NCBI RefSeq assembly: GCF_001426905.1
Contig: NZ_LMFQ01000024.1
Coordinates: 316,669-380,668 of the forward strand
Source of the DNA: Caulobacter sp. Root1455
GTDB lineage: Bacteria > Pseudomonadota > Alphaproteobacteria > Caulobacterales > Caulobacteraceae
Direction of reading: 5' to 3'
Length of the DNA stretch: 64,000 nucleotides
Numbering within the stretch: the first letter of the stretch is position 1; every line of letters starts with the position of its first letter. A program made the position numbers and the translations under genes. Shown one piece after another: positions 17,186 through 25,573 of this stretch. The notes below the pieces were generated by a model. It saw nothing but the letters and a program-made list of their open reading frames with translations. It did no database searches and was not told the DNA's origin.

Positions 17186-17955
17186 GCGGCGAAGCCCTCG
17201 AAGATCAGGTTGTCGCAATGGTCGCGGACGCTTTCCCACTGCTCGGCCGAGCGCACGGTCCAGGCGATGACCGGCATGCCCTTGGCGCGCAGCAGGTCGG
17301 CGCGGGCGCTGGGCAGCATGTCCATGCCCAGGGCCAGGAAGTCCGGCCGGGCGATCTCGATCTGCTCGAGATTGGCCAGCGACTTGCGGACTTCCGGGGC
17401 CAGCTTGCGGGCGGCCTCGTCGGCCCAACCGTAGCTGTCCAGGCCGCGCAGGATTTGAGGCTGATGCTCGGCGAACCAGGCGTGGGAATAGGGATTGAAG
17501 CCGATCACCGCGGTCGGCCCGTTGTGGTCCAGCAGGATCTCGCTGACCTGCTTCTCCAGCTCGCCGACCTCGCCGAACGGGGTCTTCAGCTCGATATAGA
17601 CCATGGCCCGGTGACCGATCAGGGTCAGGGCGTCGGCCAGGGTCGGGATGGTCTCGTCCGTGCCCGACAGCGTCAGTTGGCCCAGATCGGCGGCGGTGTG
17701 GTCGCGCAGCTTGCCCGGCGCGCCCGTCAGGCGCTCCAGATGATCGTCGTGGAAGACCACCACGTGGTTGTCGGCGGTCAGCTGGACGTCCAGCTCGATC
17801 GCGTAGCCCCCGGCGCAGGCGGCCTGGAAGGCGGCCAGGGAGTTCTCGGGCGCGCCGCCGGGCGACCACAGCCCCCGATGCGCCACGGCCGGCTCGAACA
17901 GACGCTCCCACGCCTCGCCGAACACCTCGGTTCCGGGGCGGGAACGCGCGCGCAT
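17182..17955 (-). CDS. glycerophosphodiester phosphodiesterase
   Basis: 257 aa. GDPD family: the HRG motif near the N-terminus (AHRGLWSPGGAPENSLAAF), ELDVQLTADNHVVVFHDDHLERLT with metal and catalytic residues, and the late IAWTVRSAEQW. It hydrolyses glycerophosphodiesters to glycerol-3-phosphate and an alcohol. There is no signal peptide, so it acts in the cytoplasm, probably on lipid turnover products. It overlaps the RidA gene by 1 bp at its start and the FemAB-like gene by 4 bp at its end. Confidence 0.9.
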   Translation of the reverse strand: MRARSRPGTEVFGEAWERLFEPAVAHRGLWSPGGAPENSLAAFQAACAGGYAIELDVQLTADNHVVVFHDDHLERLTGAPGKLRDHTAADLGQLTLSGTDETIPTLADALTLIGHRAMVYIELKTPFGEVGELEKQVSEILLDHNGPTAVIGFNPYSHAWFAEHQPQILRGLDSYGWADEAARKLAPEVRKSLANLEQIEIARPDFLALGMDMLPSARADLLRAKGMPVIAWTVRSAEQWESVRDHCDNLIFEGFAA

Positions 17956-18413
17956 CAGGCCACCTCGACCACGGCGTCGATCTCGACCGAGAAGCCCAGC
18001 GGCAGCTTGTAGACCCCCACCGCCGACCGGGCGTGGCGGCCGGCGTCGCCGAACGCCTCGACCATCAGGTCCGAGCAGCCGTTGATGACCCTGGGGATGT
18101 CGATGAAGTCCTGGCTGACCTGGACGAAACCGCCCAGCTTGACCACCCGCGTGACCCGGTCGAGGTCGCCGGCGGCCGCCTTCATCTGGGCCAGAAGATT
18201 GATCCCGCACAGGCGCGCGCCCTGATGGGCGGTCTCCAGGTCGACATCGGTCCCGACCGTGCCCTTGAGGCCGCCGTTGGCGTCGACCGAGACCTGGCCG
18301 GAAATGTGGATCAGGTTTCCCGTCCGGACGAAGGGCACATAGTTGGCGACCGGGGCGACCGGTTGCGGCAATACGATCCCGAGACTTTTCAGACGCTCTT
18401 CGACCTTCGACAT
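17955..18413 (-). CDS. RidA family enamine/imine deaminase
   Basis: 152 aa from the ATG at 18413 (GGAG 6 nt upstream); an ATG four codons earlier at 18425 has no ribosome-binding site. YjgF/RidA fold of the longer type: NLIHISGQVS, the Arg of LCGINLLAQMKAAAG-like segments, and LPLGFSVEIDAVVEVA at the C-terminus. RidA proteins hydrolyse reactive enamines and imines from PLP enzymes. It is the first gene of the RidA-GDPD-FemAB-like unit. Confidence 0.85.
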   Translation of the reverse strand: MSKVEERLKSLGIVLPQPVAPVANYVPFVRTGNLIHISGQVSVDANGGLKGTVGTDVDLETAHQGARLCGINLLAQMKAAAGDLDRVTRVVKLGGFVQVSQDFIDIPRVINGCSDLMVEAFGDAGRHARSAVGVYKLPLGFSVEIDAVVEVA

Positions 18414-18465
18414 CACATGCTCCATGACTTGGACGCATGCTTAGCGCGGCGGGATGACAGGACAA

Positions 18466-18502
18466 GAAAAAAGGCCTGAACCGTTGCCGGCTCAGGCCTT
18501 TA
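18466..18502 (-). terminator. intrinsic terminator of the phasin gene
   Basis: Hairpin AAAGGCCTGA-gccggcaacggt-TCAGGCCTTT when read on the minus strand, followed by further T residues. It lies 32 bp after the phasin stop and isolates that gene from the downstream RidA operon. Confidence 0.8.
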
Positions 18503-18533
18503 AACTGTTGGGCTCCGTAAAGAGCCCGTCGCC

Positions 18534-18968
18534 TTAGCGGGCGGCTTGCAGCTTTTCGACGGTGGCCGAGACGCGCTCGTTCAACGGCTTCACCGAGTCC
18601 TTGATCGAGGCCGAAACGATCTCCGAGGCCTTGCTGACCTGGGCGATGTAGGCTTCGAGGGCCGACTTGGCCCAAGCGGTCTGCAGTTCGACGGCTTCCT
18701 GAATGCTCTTGGCGCCGGCCAGCGACTTGGCGGCGGCCACTTGGTCTTCGGCGGCCTTCTTCGAATAGGCGAAGGTCTGGGCGCCCAGGGCTTCGGCGCC
18801 CTTGGTGGCGGCGGTCACCGAGGCGACCACGGCTTCCAGGTTCTTCTTCGAATGGGTGTTGGCTTCGGCCAGCGCGGCCAGCGACTTCTCGACGCCGTCC
18901 TTGAACGCTTGGTTCGAGGCGGTGCTGAACTGTTCGACGGTGTTCTTGAGGGTTTCAGCGGCGGCCAT
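18534..18968 (-). CDS. phasin family protein
   Basis: 144 aa, all-helical and rich in Ala, Lys and Glu. It has the phasin pattern NTVEQFSTASNQAFKDGVEK, followed by long amphipathic helices. Phasins coat polyhydroxyalkanoate granules, so this suggests polyester storage. The ribosome-binding site is AGGAG. It has its own terminator and a long upstream region, consistent with a highly expressed single gene. Confidence 0.88.
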   Translation of the reverse strand: MAAAETLKNTVEQFSTASNQAFKDGVEKSLAALAEANTHSKKNLEAVVASVTAATKGAEALGAQTFAYSKKAAEDQVAAAKSLAGAKSIQEAVELQTAWAKSALEAYIAQVSKASEIVSASIKDSVKPLNERVSATVEKLQAAR

Positions 18969-19274
18969 GGGGGAGGCTCCTGGCAGAGGGGGCGGGGCAT
19001 GGCGCCGGACAAGCGGGTCCGAACCATGCATTGGGACAACGCCGGTGTCTCATGTTGCAGTGCAGCAGTCAAGAAAATTGTGCAGCGCACCATAACGTTG
19101 GGGAAACGCTTGTTTCGTCGCTTAGAAGCTTCGCCGCAACGCCTTGAATTAATCCACATCTGCGGCGAAATCGCTCACCAGTTGTTTACCTTAGAGAAAG
19201 GCCGCGACGCGCATGTTAAGGTCACGCGTGTGGCGGTGCGGAACCGCTCAGTTTAAATGACGGACGCATAACTC
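18969..19274. other. 306-bp divergent promoter region, phasin / D-Ala-D-Ala carboxypeptidase
   Basis: No gene seen. The middle (19075-19260) is AT-richer than its flanks and must hold the promoters of both divergent genes. I could not place -35/-10 boxes with confidence. A few TTAA half-sites occur (for example near 19147 and 19214), but not as the spaced pair of a full CtrA box. Confidence 0.4.
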
Positions 19275-20594
19275 ATGTTCGCCAAGTTTCTGTCCGCCCG
19301 TTTCGCACTCGCCGCGGTTGGCCTCGCCGGCGCCCTGATGTTCGGCCTGATCGCGCCGACCACGGCTTCCGCGCAGATCCCCTACCTCCAGATGAACAGC
19401 GCCGAGCCCAAGTACGCGGCGATCGTGATCGACGCCAATTCGGGCGAGATGCTCTACGACAAAAGGGCCGACAGCCCGCGCTACCCGGCCTCGGTCACCA
19501 AGGTCATGACGCTGTACCTCACCTTCGAGGCGCTCAGCGAAGGCCGCCTGAAGCTGACCGACCGCGTGCCGATCACGCCGCACGCCGCCGCCCAAACCCC
19601 GACCAAGTTGGGCCTGCCGGCCGGCGACAGCGTCAGCGTCGACGAAGCCATTCGGGCCATGACCGTGAAGTCGGCCAACGACATCGCCGTGGCCATGGCC
19701 GAAAAGCTGGGCGGCAGCGAGTCGCGGTTCGCCGCCCTGATGACCTTGCGCGGTCAGGAACTGGGCATGCGCAACAGCCGCTTCGTCAACGCCTCGGGCC
19801 TGCCCGACAGCCGCCAGATCAGCACCGCCCGCGACCTGGCCATCCTGTCGCGCGCCACCATGCGCGACTTCCCGCAGTACTATTCCTACTTCAGCATCAA
19901 GGGCTTCGAGTTCCGCGGCCGCTACATCGCCGGCCATAACCGCCTGCTGACCAACATGCCCGGCTTCGACGGCCTGAAGACCGGCTACACCAACGCCTCG
20001 GGCTACAACCTCGCCGGCTCGGCCGTGCGCGACGGCCGTCGCCTGATCGCCGTGGTCCTGGGCGGTTCGTCGACCGCCTGGCGCGACAACAACATGGAAG
20101 ACCTGCTGACCACGGGCTTCGACGTGCTCAAGCGCCGCTCGCACGGCGAGCGCACGAGCATCGCCGCCAACCTCTACGAGGACGAGCCGACCGGTCCGAT
20201 CATGCGCCCCTCGACCGAGGAAGGGGACGGCGACCAGGCCGGCCTGAAGATCGTGCTGACCGACAACCCCAAGCCCCCCGCCGCCATCAAGGTCTCGCCG
20301 ACCCTGAAAGCCGCTCAAGCTTCGGCGAAGGGGACCAAGCCGTCGAAGAAGGCCAAGGGCGGATGGGCCGTGCAGGTCGGGGCGTTCAAGTCCAAGAGCC
20401 TGGCCAACGAACAGCTGATGCTGGTGCGCTCGCGTTTCGCCAAGTTCGTGGCCGACGCCGAGGGCGCGGTCGAGGGCGCGGCCGGCGGCACGTTCCGGGC
20501 GCAGTTCCAGGGCCTGACGGCGGAAGCCGCCCGCGGCGCCTGCCAGGCGATCAGCGCCAAGCGCCAGCCCTGCATGGTTCTGGCGCCGGCCTGA
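19275..20594 (+). CDS. D-alanyl-D-alanine carboxypeptidase with C-terminal SPOR domain
   Basis: 439 aa. Signal peptide (1-33), then a PBP5-type domain with the SxxK motif SVTK (about residue 73), SAN (about 134) and KTG in GLKTGYTNASGYN (about 235). After a linker rich in Lys, Pro and Ala, residues ~360-439 form a SPOR repeat (GGWAVQVGAFKSKSLANEQL). PBP5-type enzymes trim D-Ala from stem pentapeptides; SPOR domains bind denuded septal glycan. The architecture suggests septum-associated wall trimming. Confidence 0.9.
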   Translation: MFAKFLSARFALAAVGLAGALMFGLIAPTTASAQIPYLQMNSAEPKYAAIVIDANSGEMLYDKRADSPRYPASVTKVMTLYLTFEALSEGRLKLTDRVPITPHAAAQTPTKLGLPAGDSVSVDEAIRAMTVKSANDIAVAMAEKLGGSESRFAALMTLRGQELGMRNSRFVNASGLPDSRQISTARDLAILSRATMRDFPQYYSYFSIKGFEFRGRYIAGHNRLLTNMPGFDGLKTGYTNASGYNLAGSAVRDGRRLIAVVLGGSSTAWRDNNMEDLLTTGFDVLKRRSHGERTSIAANLYEDEPTGPIMRPSTEEGDGDQAGLKIVLTDNPKPPAAIKVSPTLKAAQASAKGTKPSKKAKGGWAVQVGAFKSKSLANEQLMLVRSRFAKFVADAEGAVEGAAGGTFRAQFQGLTAEAARGACQAISAKRQPCMVLAPA

Positions 20595-20617
20595 GACGTA
20601 CCGACTTTCAGCGTCTG

Positions 20618-20661
20618 GAGCGAAAACCTCGTTCACGCACCGAACGTGAATGTCGATGCGC
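20618..20661 (+). repeat. two-copy intergenic hairpin motif, family E copy 1
   Basis: After a conserved GCGAAAACCTCG comes a 6-bp hairpin, TTCACG-caccgaa-CGTGAA, then ATGTCGAT. A sister copy at 43511-43551 keeps the flanks and loop but has CCACG/CGTGG in the stem. Both lie just after a plus-strand gene's stop. Confidence 0.6.
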
Positions 20662-20672
20662 TCTGAACCGCC

Positions 20673-21101
20673 CTATTTCCCGTCCAGAAGCCGGTCCCGC
20701 GCGGCGTTGAGCTGCGCGGCCAGGCCGGCGGTGCCGCCCTTGTCGGGGTGGGCCAAGCGGATCAGGCGGGCATAGGCCGCCTGGATCTCGGCCCTGGTGG
20801 CGTCGGGCCCCACGCCCAGGATCGAGCGCGCCTCGGAGAGGCTGGGTCCGCCCTCCTCCCGCCTCGCCTTGCCGACCGCCGGGCGCTGGCGCGCGGTCGT
20901 GGCGCTCCAGGCGCCGATCACCAGCAGGACGATGGAAACCGGCCACTCGCTGCGCACGCCGGCATAGGCCGCGCCGGCGAAGGCCATCAGCGCGGTGACG
21001 CCCGCGCCGATCCGCCAGCCGTCGCCCTTCAGGATGCGCGTGGCGCGCCCCGACAGGACGAACAACAGGATCGCGCCGCCCAGCAGCAGATAGAAGATCA
21101 T
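20673..21101 (-). CDS. membrane-anchored J-domain protein
   Basis: 142 aa. Two transmembrane segments (about residues 1-20 and 33-70) are followed by a C-terminal J domain with LGVGPDATRAEIQAAYARL and the diagnostic HPDKGG. J domains stimulate DnaK ATPase, so this recruits DnaK to the inner membrane, topologically similar to DjlA. It starts 42 bp after the mipZ stop on the same strand and is probably cotranscribed with it. Confidence 0.85.
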   Translation of the reverse strand: MIFYLLLGGAILLFVLSGRATRILKGDGWRIGAGVTALMAFAGAAYAGVRSEWPVSIVLLVIGAWSATTARQRPAVGKARREEGGPSLSEARSILGVGPDATRAEIQAAYARLIRLAHPDKGGTAGLAAQLNAARDRLLDGK

Positions 21102-21143
21102 ATGGCGTCAATCCCCGACGCCGCCTCCAAGACCCGATCCGGC

Positions 21144-21980
21144 CTATTGGGCGGCGAGCAGAGTTTCCCCGGAATAGGCCGAAAGGCCAAGGGAATGCAT
21201 CAGGGCCCGCAATTCCTGGCGCGCGGCCAGATGCTGCAGCGACACCGGCACCGGCCGCACCTGCGGCGACAGGTCGGCGATGGTCAGGCCGAACGGGAAC
21301 AGCTCGCGATAGATCACCCGATCGCGCAGGCCCGGGCCCATGCGGAAGCCCACGCGCTTGGACAGCGCCGTCAGGCGGTCCTCGACGCGCTTGCGGTTGC
21401 GGGCCTCGGTGGTGGCCAGGCGGTTGCGCAGCACCACCCAGTCCAGGGCCTGGCGCTGACCCGACAGGGCGCGGGCCTTGCGGGCCTCCCAGACGGTCAG
21501 CGAATAGAGGCTGGGCTTCTGCAGCTCCATGGTCACCGGGTCGACGTGGCCCAGCATGTCGAAGTCGACGAAGCTGTCGTTCATCGGCGTGACGATCAGA
21601 TCGGCCAGGCCATGGGCCATGCGCGAGATGGCGGTGTCGCCGCCGGGGGTGTCGATCAGCACGAAGTCGGCGGCCTCGCGCGCGGCGATGAAGGCGGCCT
21701 CGAACTTGGTCACCTGGTCGGCTTCCGGCCCGGCGGCCAGGGCGACGTCGTCGTCGCTGAGTCGGAACTGCAGCGGCTGCGGCAGCGTCACGCCATTGCC
21801 GGCGACCCAGGCCGCGCGGTTCTCGAAGAACCGCATCGAGGTGCATTGGCGCAGGTCGAGATCCAGCAGCGCCACCTTGGCGCCGCCGTACAGCAGCGCC
21901 GTGGCGAGATGGACGGCGATGGTGGACTTGCCCGCCCCGCCCTTCTCATTGCCGACGACGATGACACGCTTTTCGGCCAT
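21144..21980 (-). CDS. mipZ: cell-division positioning ATPase MipZ
   Basis: 278 aa. ParA/MinD-family P-loop ATPase with the deviant Walker A GNEKGGAGKST (residues 9-19), Walker B-side LIDTPGGD and NDSFVDFDMLG. Much of the C-terminal half (QLVLRNRLATTEARNRKR-like, RVIYRELFPFGLTIADLSPQ) matches the C. crescentus MipZ I know. MipZ forms gradients from the poles by binding ParB and DNA, and blocks FtsZ assembly away from midcell. Two GANTC sites lie just upstream. Confidence 0.95.
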   Translation of the reverse strand: MAEKRVIVVGNEKGGAGKSTIAVHLATALLYGGAKVALLDLDLRQCTSMRFFENRAAWVAGNGVTLPQPLQFRLSDDDVALAAGPEADQVTKFEAAFIAAREAADFVLIDTPGGDTAISRMAHGLADLIVTPMNDSFVDFDMLGHVDPVTMELQKPSLYSLTVWEARKARALSGQRQALDWVVLRNRLATTEARNRKRVEDRLTALSKRVGFRMGPGLRDRVIYRELFPFGLTIADLSPQVRPVPVSLQHLAARQELRALMHSLGLSAYSGETLLAAQ

Positions 21981-22003
21981 GCCTTCTTTCCTTCTTTTCG
22001 CCC

Positions 22004-22016
22004 GACTCGGCGACTC
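22004..22016. promoter_or_regulatory. paired GANTC (CcrM) sites in the mipZ promoter
   Basis: GACTC at 22004-22008 and again at 22012-22016, 24-36 bp upstream of the mipZ ATG. In C. crescentus, CcrM methylation with GcrA is reported to activate mipZ. Paired sites at this position fit that control. Confidence 0.6.
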
Positions 22017-22161
22017 TCAATGAAAGATTAACACGCAGGAGACGCCGTGAGAGGACGCGACGTCAATCCGGGGGCGCGTTGCCTGTGGACCCATTGTCGC
22101 AGGTGGACGCCCGGACCTGCGTCCGTCATAAGCCAACGCCTGTTCGAGACAGGAGTTGGCC

Positions 22162-23034
22162 GTGGTCCCCCAGGCACTTGGCAAGACGCCGAAGATCGTC
22201 CGCACCGTCGCCGAGTTGCGCGCCCAGGTCGCCGCCTGGAAGGCCGTGGGCGAGCGCGTGGCGCTGATCCCGACCATGGGCGCCCTGCACGAGGGACACC
22301 TGTCGCTGATCGCGCTGGGTCAGGCCCACGCCCGGCGCACCGTGGCCAGCGTGTTCGTCAATCCCAAGCAGTTCGCCCCGCACGAGGACTTCGATTCCTA
22401 TCCGCGCGGCGAGGCCCGCGACGCCGAGCTGCTGGCCGGCGTCGGCTGCGACCTGATGTTCGCGCCCAATGTCGACGAGATGTACGCCCCGGGCTTCTCG
22501 ACCACCGTCAACCTGACCGGGGTCTCCGAACCGCTGGAGGGCGCGGCCCGGCCGCAGTTCTTCGGCGGGGTGGCCACCGTGGTGACCAAGCTCCTGCTGC
22601 AGTCCCAGGCCGATGTCGCGATCTTCGGCGAGAAGGACTACCAGCAGCTGCAGGTCATCCGGAGGGTGGTCAAGGACCTGGACATCCCGGTCGAGATCGT
22701 CGGCGCGCCCACCGCCCGGGCCGAGGACGGCCTGGCCCTGTCCTCGCGCAACGCCTATCTCAGCCCCGAGGAGCGCGCCGCCGCCGTCGCCCTGCCCGAC
22801 GCCATGAAGGCCGCGGCCAGGGCCGTGGCCGCGGGCGGTCGGATCGACGAGGCCGAGGCCGCCGCCAAGGCCGCCCTGAACGCCGCCGGCTTCCGCCAGG
22901 TGGACTATGTCGACATCCGCGAGGCCGGCGACCTGTCGCGCCTGGGTCCGGGCCCGATCGGCGACGCGCGAGGCCGCATCCTGGTGGCGGCGTGGCTGGG
23001 CAAGACCCGGCTGATCGACAACATGGCTGTCTAG
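22162..23034 (+). CDS. panC: pantoate-beta-alanine ligase
   Basis: 290 aa from a GTG start at 22162, because AGGAG at 22151-22155 gives 6-nt spacing; an in-frame TTG at 22156 would touch the ribosome-binding site. The nucleotidyltransferase HIGH-type motif is MGALHEGHLSLI, then FVNPKQFAPHEDFDSYPR, GEKDYQQLQVIRR and ALSSRNAYLSPEER. PanC condenses pantoate and beta-alanine with ATP to make pantothenate for CoA. It is divergent from mipZ. Confidence 0.95.
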   Translation: MVPQALGKTPKIVRTVAELRAQVAAWKAVGERVALIPTMGALHEGHLSLIALGQAHARRTVASVFVNPKQFAPHEDFDSYPRGEARDAELLAGVGCDLMFAPNVDEMYAPGFSTTVNLTGVSEPLEGAARPQFFGGVATVVTKLLLQSQADVAIFGEKDYQQLQVIRRVVKDLDIPVEIVGAPTARAEDGLALSSRNAYLSPEERAAAVALPDAMKAAARAVAAGGRIDEAEAAAKAALNAAGFRQVDYVDIREAGDLSRLGPGPIGDARGRILVAAWLGKTRLIDNMAV

Positions 23035-23048
23035 CTCAAACCCATTGA

Positions 23049-23180
23049 ATCCGCTCATCCCGGCGAATGCCGGGACCCAGATGGGAATGGCGGTGTGGCG
23101 GGTTCCATGAACTCAGCGCTCGACCAATCAGACTCCCCGCCATGAGATCTGGGTCCCGGCATTCGCCGGGATGAGCGGAT
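23049..23180. repeat. perfect 34-bp inverted repeat, family C
   Basis: Arms 23049-23082 and 23147-23180 are exact reverse complements (left begins atccgctcatcccggcgaat). They are separated by a 64-bp centre. Each arm itself contains the mini-palindrome cccggcgaatgccggg. It sits between the convergent panC and DUF1489 genes. Confidence 0.85.
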
Positions 23181-23190
23181 CATGGGGTGA

Positions 23191-23592
23191 TCACCAGGCC
23201 CCCAGCTCGCGCAGCTGACGCGCCAGCTCCAGCGGCATGTCGGCGGCCTCGCCCTCGGTCAGGTCGGCCGGGACATCCTCGTGCTTCAGATACCGCCAGC
23301 CCTGGAACGGGCGGCGGGGCGTCGGGACCACGCGGACGATGGTCGGATCGACCGTCACCTCGCAGCGCGAGGCCTGGCCCTCGCCGACCGTATCGATCGC
23401 CAGGATGGTCTGGCGGCAGACGATCTGGCCCTTCATCACCCGGTACAGCGAACCGCCGGCCAGCACCTCGTCGACGCGCTTGGGGGTCATGCGGGTGTGC
23501 ATGATCCACGGACGGTCGGCCTCGGCGTGCCAGGCGACCAGTTCCTCGATATTGTCGCAACCGACGACCAGCTTGATGATGTGCAGGGGCAT
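23191..23592 (-). CDS. DUF1489 family protein
   Basis: 133 aa. It matches the alphaproteobacterial DUF1489 family: MPLHIIKLVVGCDNIEELV, HTRMTPKRVDEVLAGGSLYRVMKG in sections, and RPFQGWRYLKHEDVP. Function unknown. It starts 9 bp after the mccA stop, so it is probably the last gene of the leucine-degradation transcript. Confidence 0.8.
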   Translation of the reverse strand: MPLHIIKLVVGCDNIEELVAWHAEADRPWIMHTRMTPKRVDEVLAGGSLYRVMKGQIVCRQTILAIDTVGEGQASRCEVTVDPTIVRVVPTPRRPFQGWRYLKHEDVPADLTEGEAADMPLELARQLRELGAW

Positions 23593-23601
23593 GGCGGCTA
23601 C

Positions 23602-25563
23602 TTAGGCGACCGGCTCCAGCTTCGCCAGCACCACGCCTTCGCTGACCTGGCCGCCGGCGACCGCCGACAGCTCGGCGACCACGCCGTCGAACGGCGCGGC
23701 CAGGGCGTGCTCCATCTTCATGGCTTCCAGGGTCAGCAAGGTCTGGCCCTTGGTGACGGTCTGACCGGCCTCGACGGCCACCGAGACGATCTTGCCCGGC
23801 ATCGGCGACAGGATCGCCCCGTCCGACGCCGCGACATGGGCCGCGCCGACCTTGGGCGCGAAGTCGAACTCGCGGACGTCGCCGCCCTCGAACACGTACA
23901 GCGGGTCACTTCCGAACGTGGACGGCAGCAGGTCGACATCATCCAGCGGCCGGCCGTCCTCGACGGTGATGTCCCAGGACCAGTCGTCGCCGCTTCCACC
24001 GGCCAAGGCCACGCGCAGGGGCACGGCCTTGCCGTCCACCGACATCGGCAGGTCCATCGCCGCGCGAGGCGCGTTCATCCGGAAGCCCAGCAGGCGCGAC
24101 GGGGCGCTGGCCCAGACGTCGGCCCGGGGCTGGTCGGCCTCCATGAAGGCTTCCAGGCGCTGGCCGATCGCCGCCAGGGTCGGGGCGTCGGTGAAGGCGC
24201 GGTCGGTCAGCTCTTCCAGCCGGGCCTCGATGAAGCCGGTGTCCACCGCGCCCTCGACGAAGTCGGGATGGCCGGCGCACTTGGCCAGGAAGGCGGCGTT
24301 GGTCTTGACGGGCCAGACCTCGACCAGGCGGCAGGCCTCGGCCAGGCGCGCGGCGGCGTCCTCGCGGTCGACGCCGTGGGCGATCAACTTGGCGATCATC
24401 GGGTCGTAGAACGGGGTGACCTCGCCGCCCTCCTCCACCGCGCTGTCGACTCGCACGTCGCCCTCGGGCAGGCGGAAATGGGTCAACGGACCGGTGCTGG
24501 GCAGGAAGCCGGTGGCCGGGTTCTCGGCGTAGAGGCGCGCCTCCATGGCCCAGCCGTCCAGCGTGATCTCTTCCTGGGCCAGCGGCAGGGGCTCGCCCGA
24601 GGCCACCAGCAGCTGCCACTCGACCAGGTCCTGGCCGGTGACCATCTCGGTGACCGGGTGTTCGACCTGCAGCCGGGTGTTCATCTCCATGAACCAGATG
24701 CGGTCGGCGCGCAGGCCTTCGGAGGCGTCGGCGATGAACTCCACCGTGCCGGCCCCGACATAACCCACGGCCTGGGCCGCCTTGACCGCCGCCCCGCAGA
24801 CGGCGGCGCGGGTGGCCTCGTCCATGCCGGGGGCCGGGGCCTCCTCGATGACCTTCTGGTGGCGGCGCTGCAGCGAGCAGTCGCGCTCGAACAGGTGGAC
24901 GACATTGCCGTGCGTGTCGCCGAACACCTGCACCTCGATGTGGCGCGGACGGGTGACGTACTTCTCCAGCAGCACCCGGTCGTCGCCGAAGCTGGCGCTG
25001 GCCTCGCGCTGGCACGAGGCCAGCATCGCGGCGAAGTCCTCGGCCTTGTCGACCTTGCGCATGCCCTTGCCGCCGCCGCCGGCCACGGCCTTGATCAAGA
25101 CCGGGAACCCGATCTTACCGGCCTCGGCGGCCAGGCGTTCGACCGACTGGTCCTCGCCCAGATAGCCGGGCGTGGTGGGCACGCCCGCCGCGATCATCAC
25201 CTTCTTGGCCGCGTCCTTCAGGCCCATGGCGCGGATCGCCGAGGGCGGCGGGCCGATCCAGACCAGGCCGGCGTCGATCACCGCCTGGGCGAAATCCGCG
25301 TTCTCGGACAGGAAGCCGTAGCCGGGGTGGATCGCCTCGGCGCCGGTCTGGCGGGCGGCGGTCAGGATCTTCTCGGGGACCAGGTAGCTCTCGCGCGCCG
25401 GGGCCGGGCCGATCAGGATGGCGACGTCGGCCTCCATCACGAACGGGGCCTCGGCGTCCGCCTCGGAATAGACCGCGATCGTCCGCACGCCCAGCTCACG
25501 GGCGGTGCGGATGATCCGACGGGCGATTTCGCCGCGATTGGCGATGAGGACGGAGGCGATCAA
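23602..25563 (-). CDS. mccA: methylcrotonyl-CoA carboxylase, biotin-carrying alpha subunit
   Basis: 653 aa. Biotin carboxylase domain (1-450) with SVLIANRGEIARRI, the ATP-grasp glycine loop AVAGGGGKGMRKV and EMNTRLQVEHPVTE. The C-terminal biotinyl domain has EAMKMEH (biotin Lys about residue 616). Its assignment as MCC rather than PCC rests on the shared operon with mccB and a methylglutaconyl-CoA hydratase. The enzyme carboxylates 3-methylcrotonyl-CoA in leucine breakdown. The start is 10 bp after the DUF3667 stop. Confidence 0.9.
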   Translation of the reverse strand: MIASVLIANRGEIARRIIRTARELGVRTIAVYSEADAEAPFVMEADVAILIGPAPARESYLVPEKILTAARQTGAEAIHPGYGFLSENADFAQAVIDAGLVWIGPPPSAIRAMGLKDAAKKVMIAAGVPTTPGYLGEDQSVERLAAEAGKIGFPVLIKAVAGGGGKGMRKVDKAEDFAAMLASCQREASASFGDDRVLLEKYVTRPRHIEVQVFGDTHGNVVHLFERDCSLQRRHQKVIEEAPAPGMDEATRAAVCGAAVKAAQAVGYVGAGTVEFIADASEGLRADRIWFMEMNTRLQVEHPVTEMVTGQDLVEWQLLVASGEPLPLAQEEITLDGWAMEARLYAENPATGFLPSTGPLTHFRLPEGDVRVDSAVEEGGEVTPFYDPMIAKLIAHGVDREDAAARLAEACRLVEVWPVKTNAAFLAKCAGHPDFVEGAVDTGFIEARLEELTDRAFTDAPTLAAIGQRLEAFMEADQPRADVWASAPSRLLGFRMNAPRAAMDLPMSVDGKAVPLRVALAGGSGDDWSWDITVEDGRPLDDVDLLPSTFGSDPLYVFEGGDVREFDFAPKVGAAHVAASDGAILSPMPGKIVSVAVEAGQTVTKGQTLLTLEAMKMEHALAAPFDGVVAELSAVAGGQVSEGVVLAKLEPVA

Positions 25564-25573
25564 AGCGAAATTC

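Noticed and set aside
19075..19260. CtrA-binding sites between the phasin and carboxypeptidase genes
   Set aside because: Single TTAA half-sites occur but none form the TTAA-N7-TTAA pair; in an AT-richer gap this is expected by chance.
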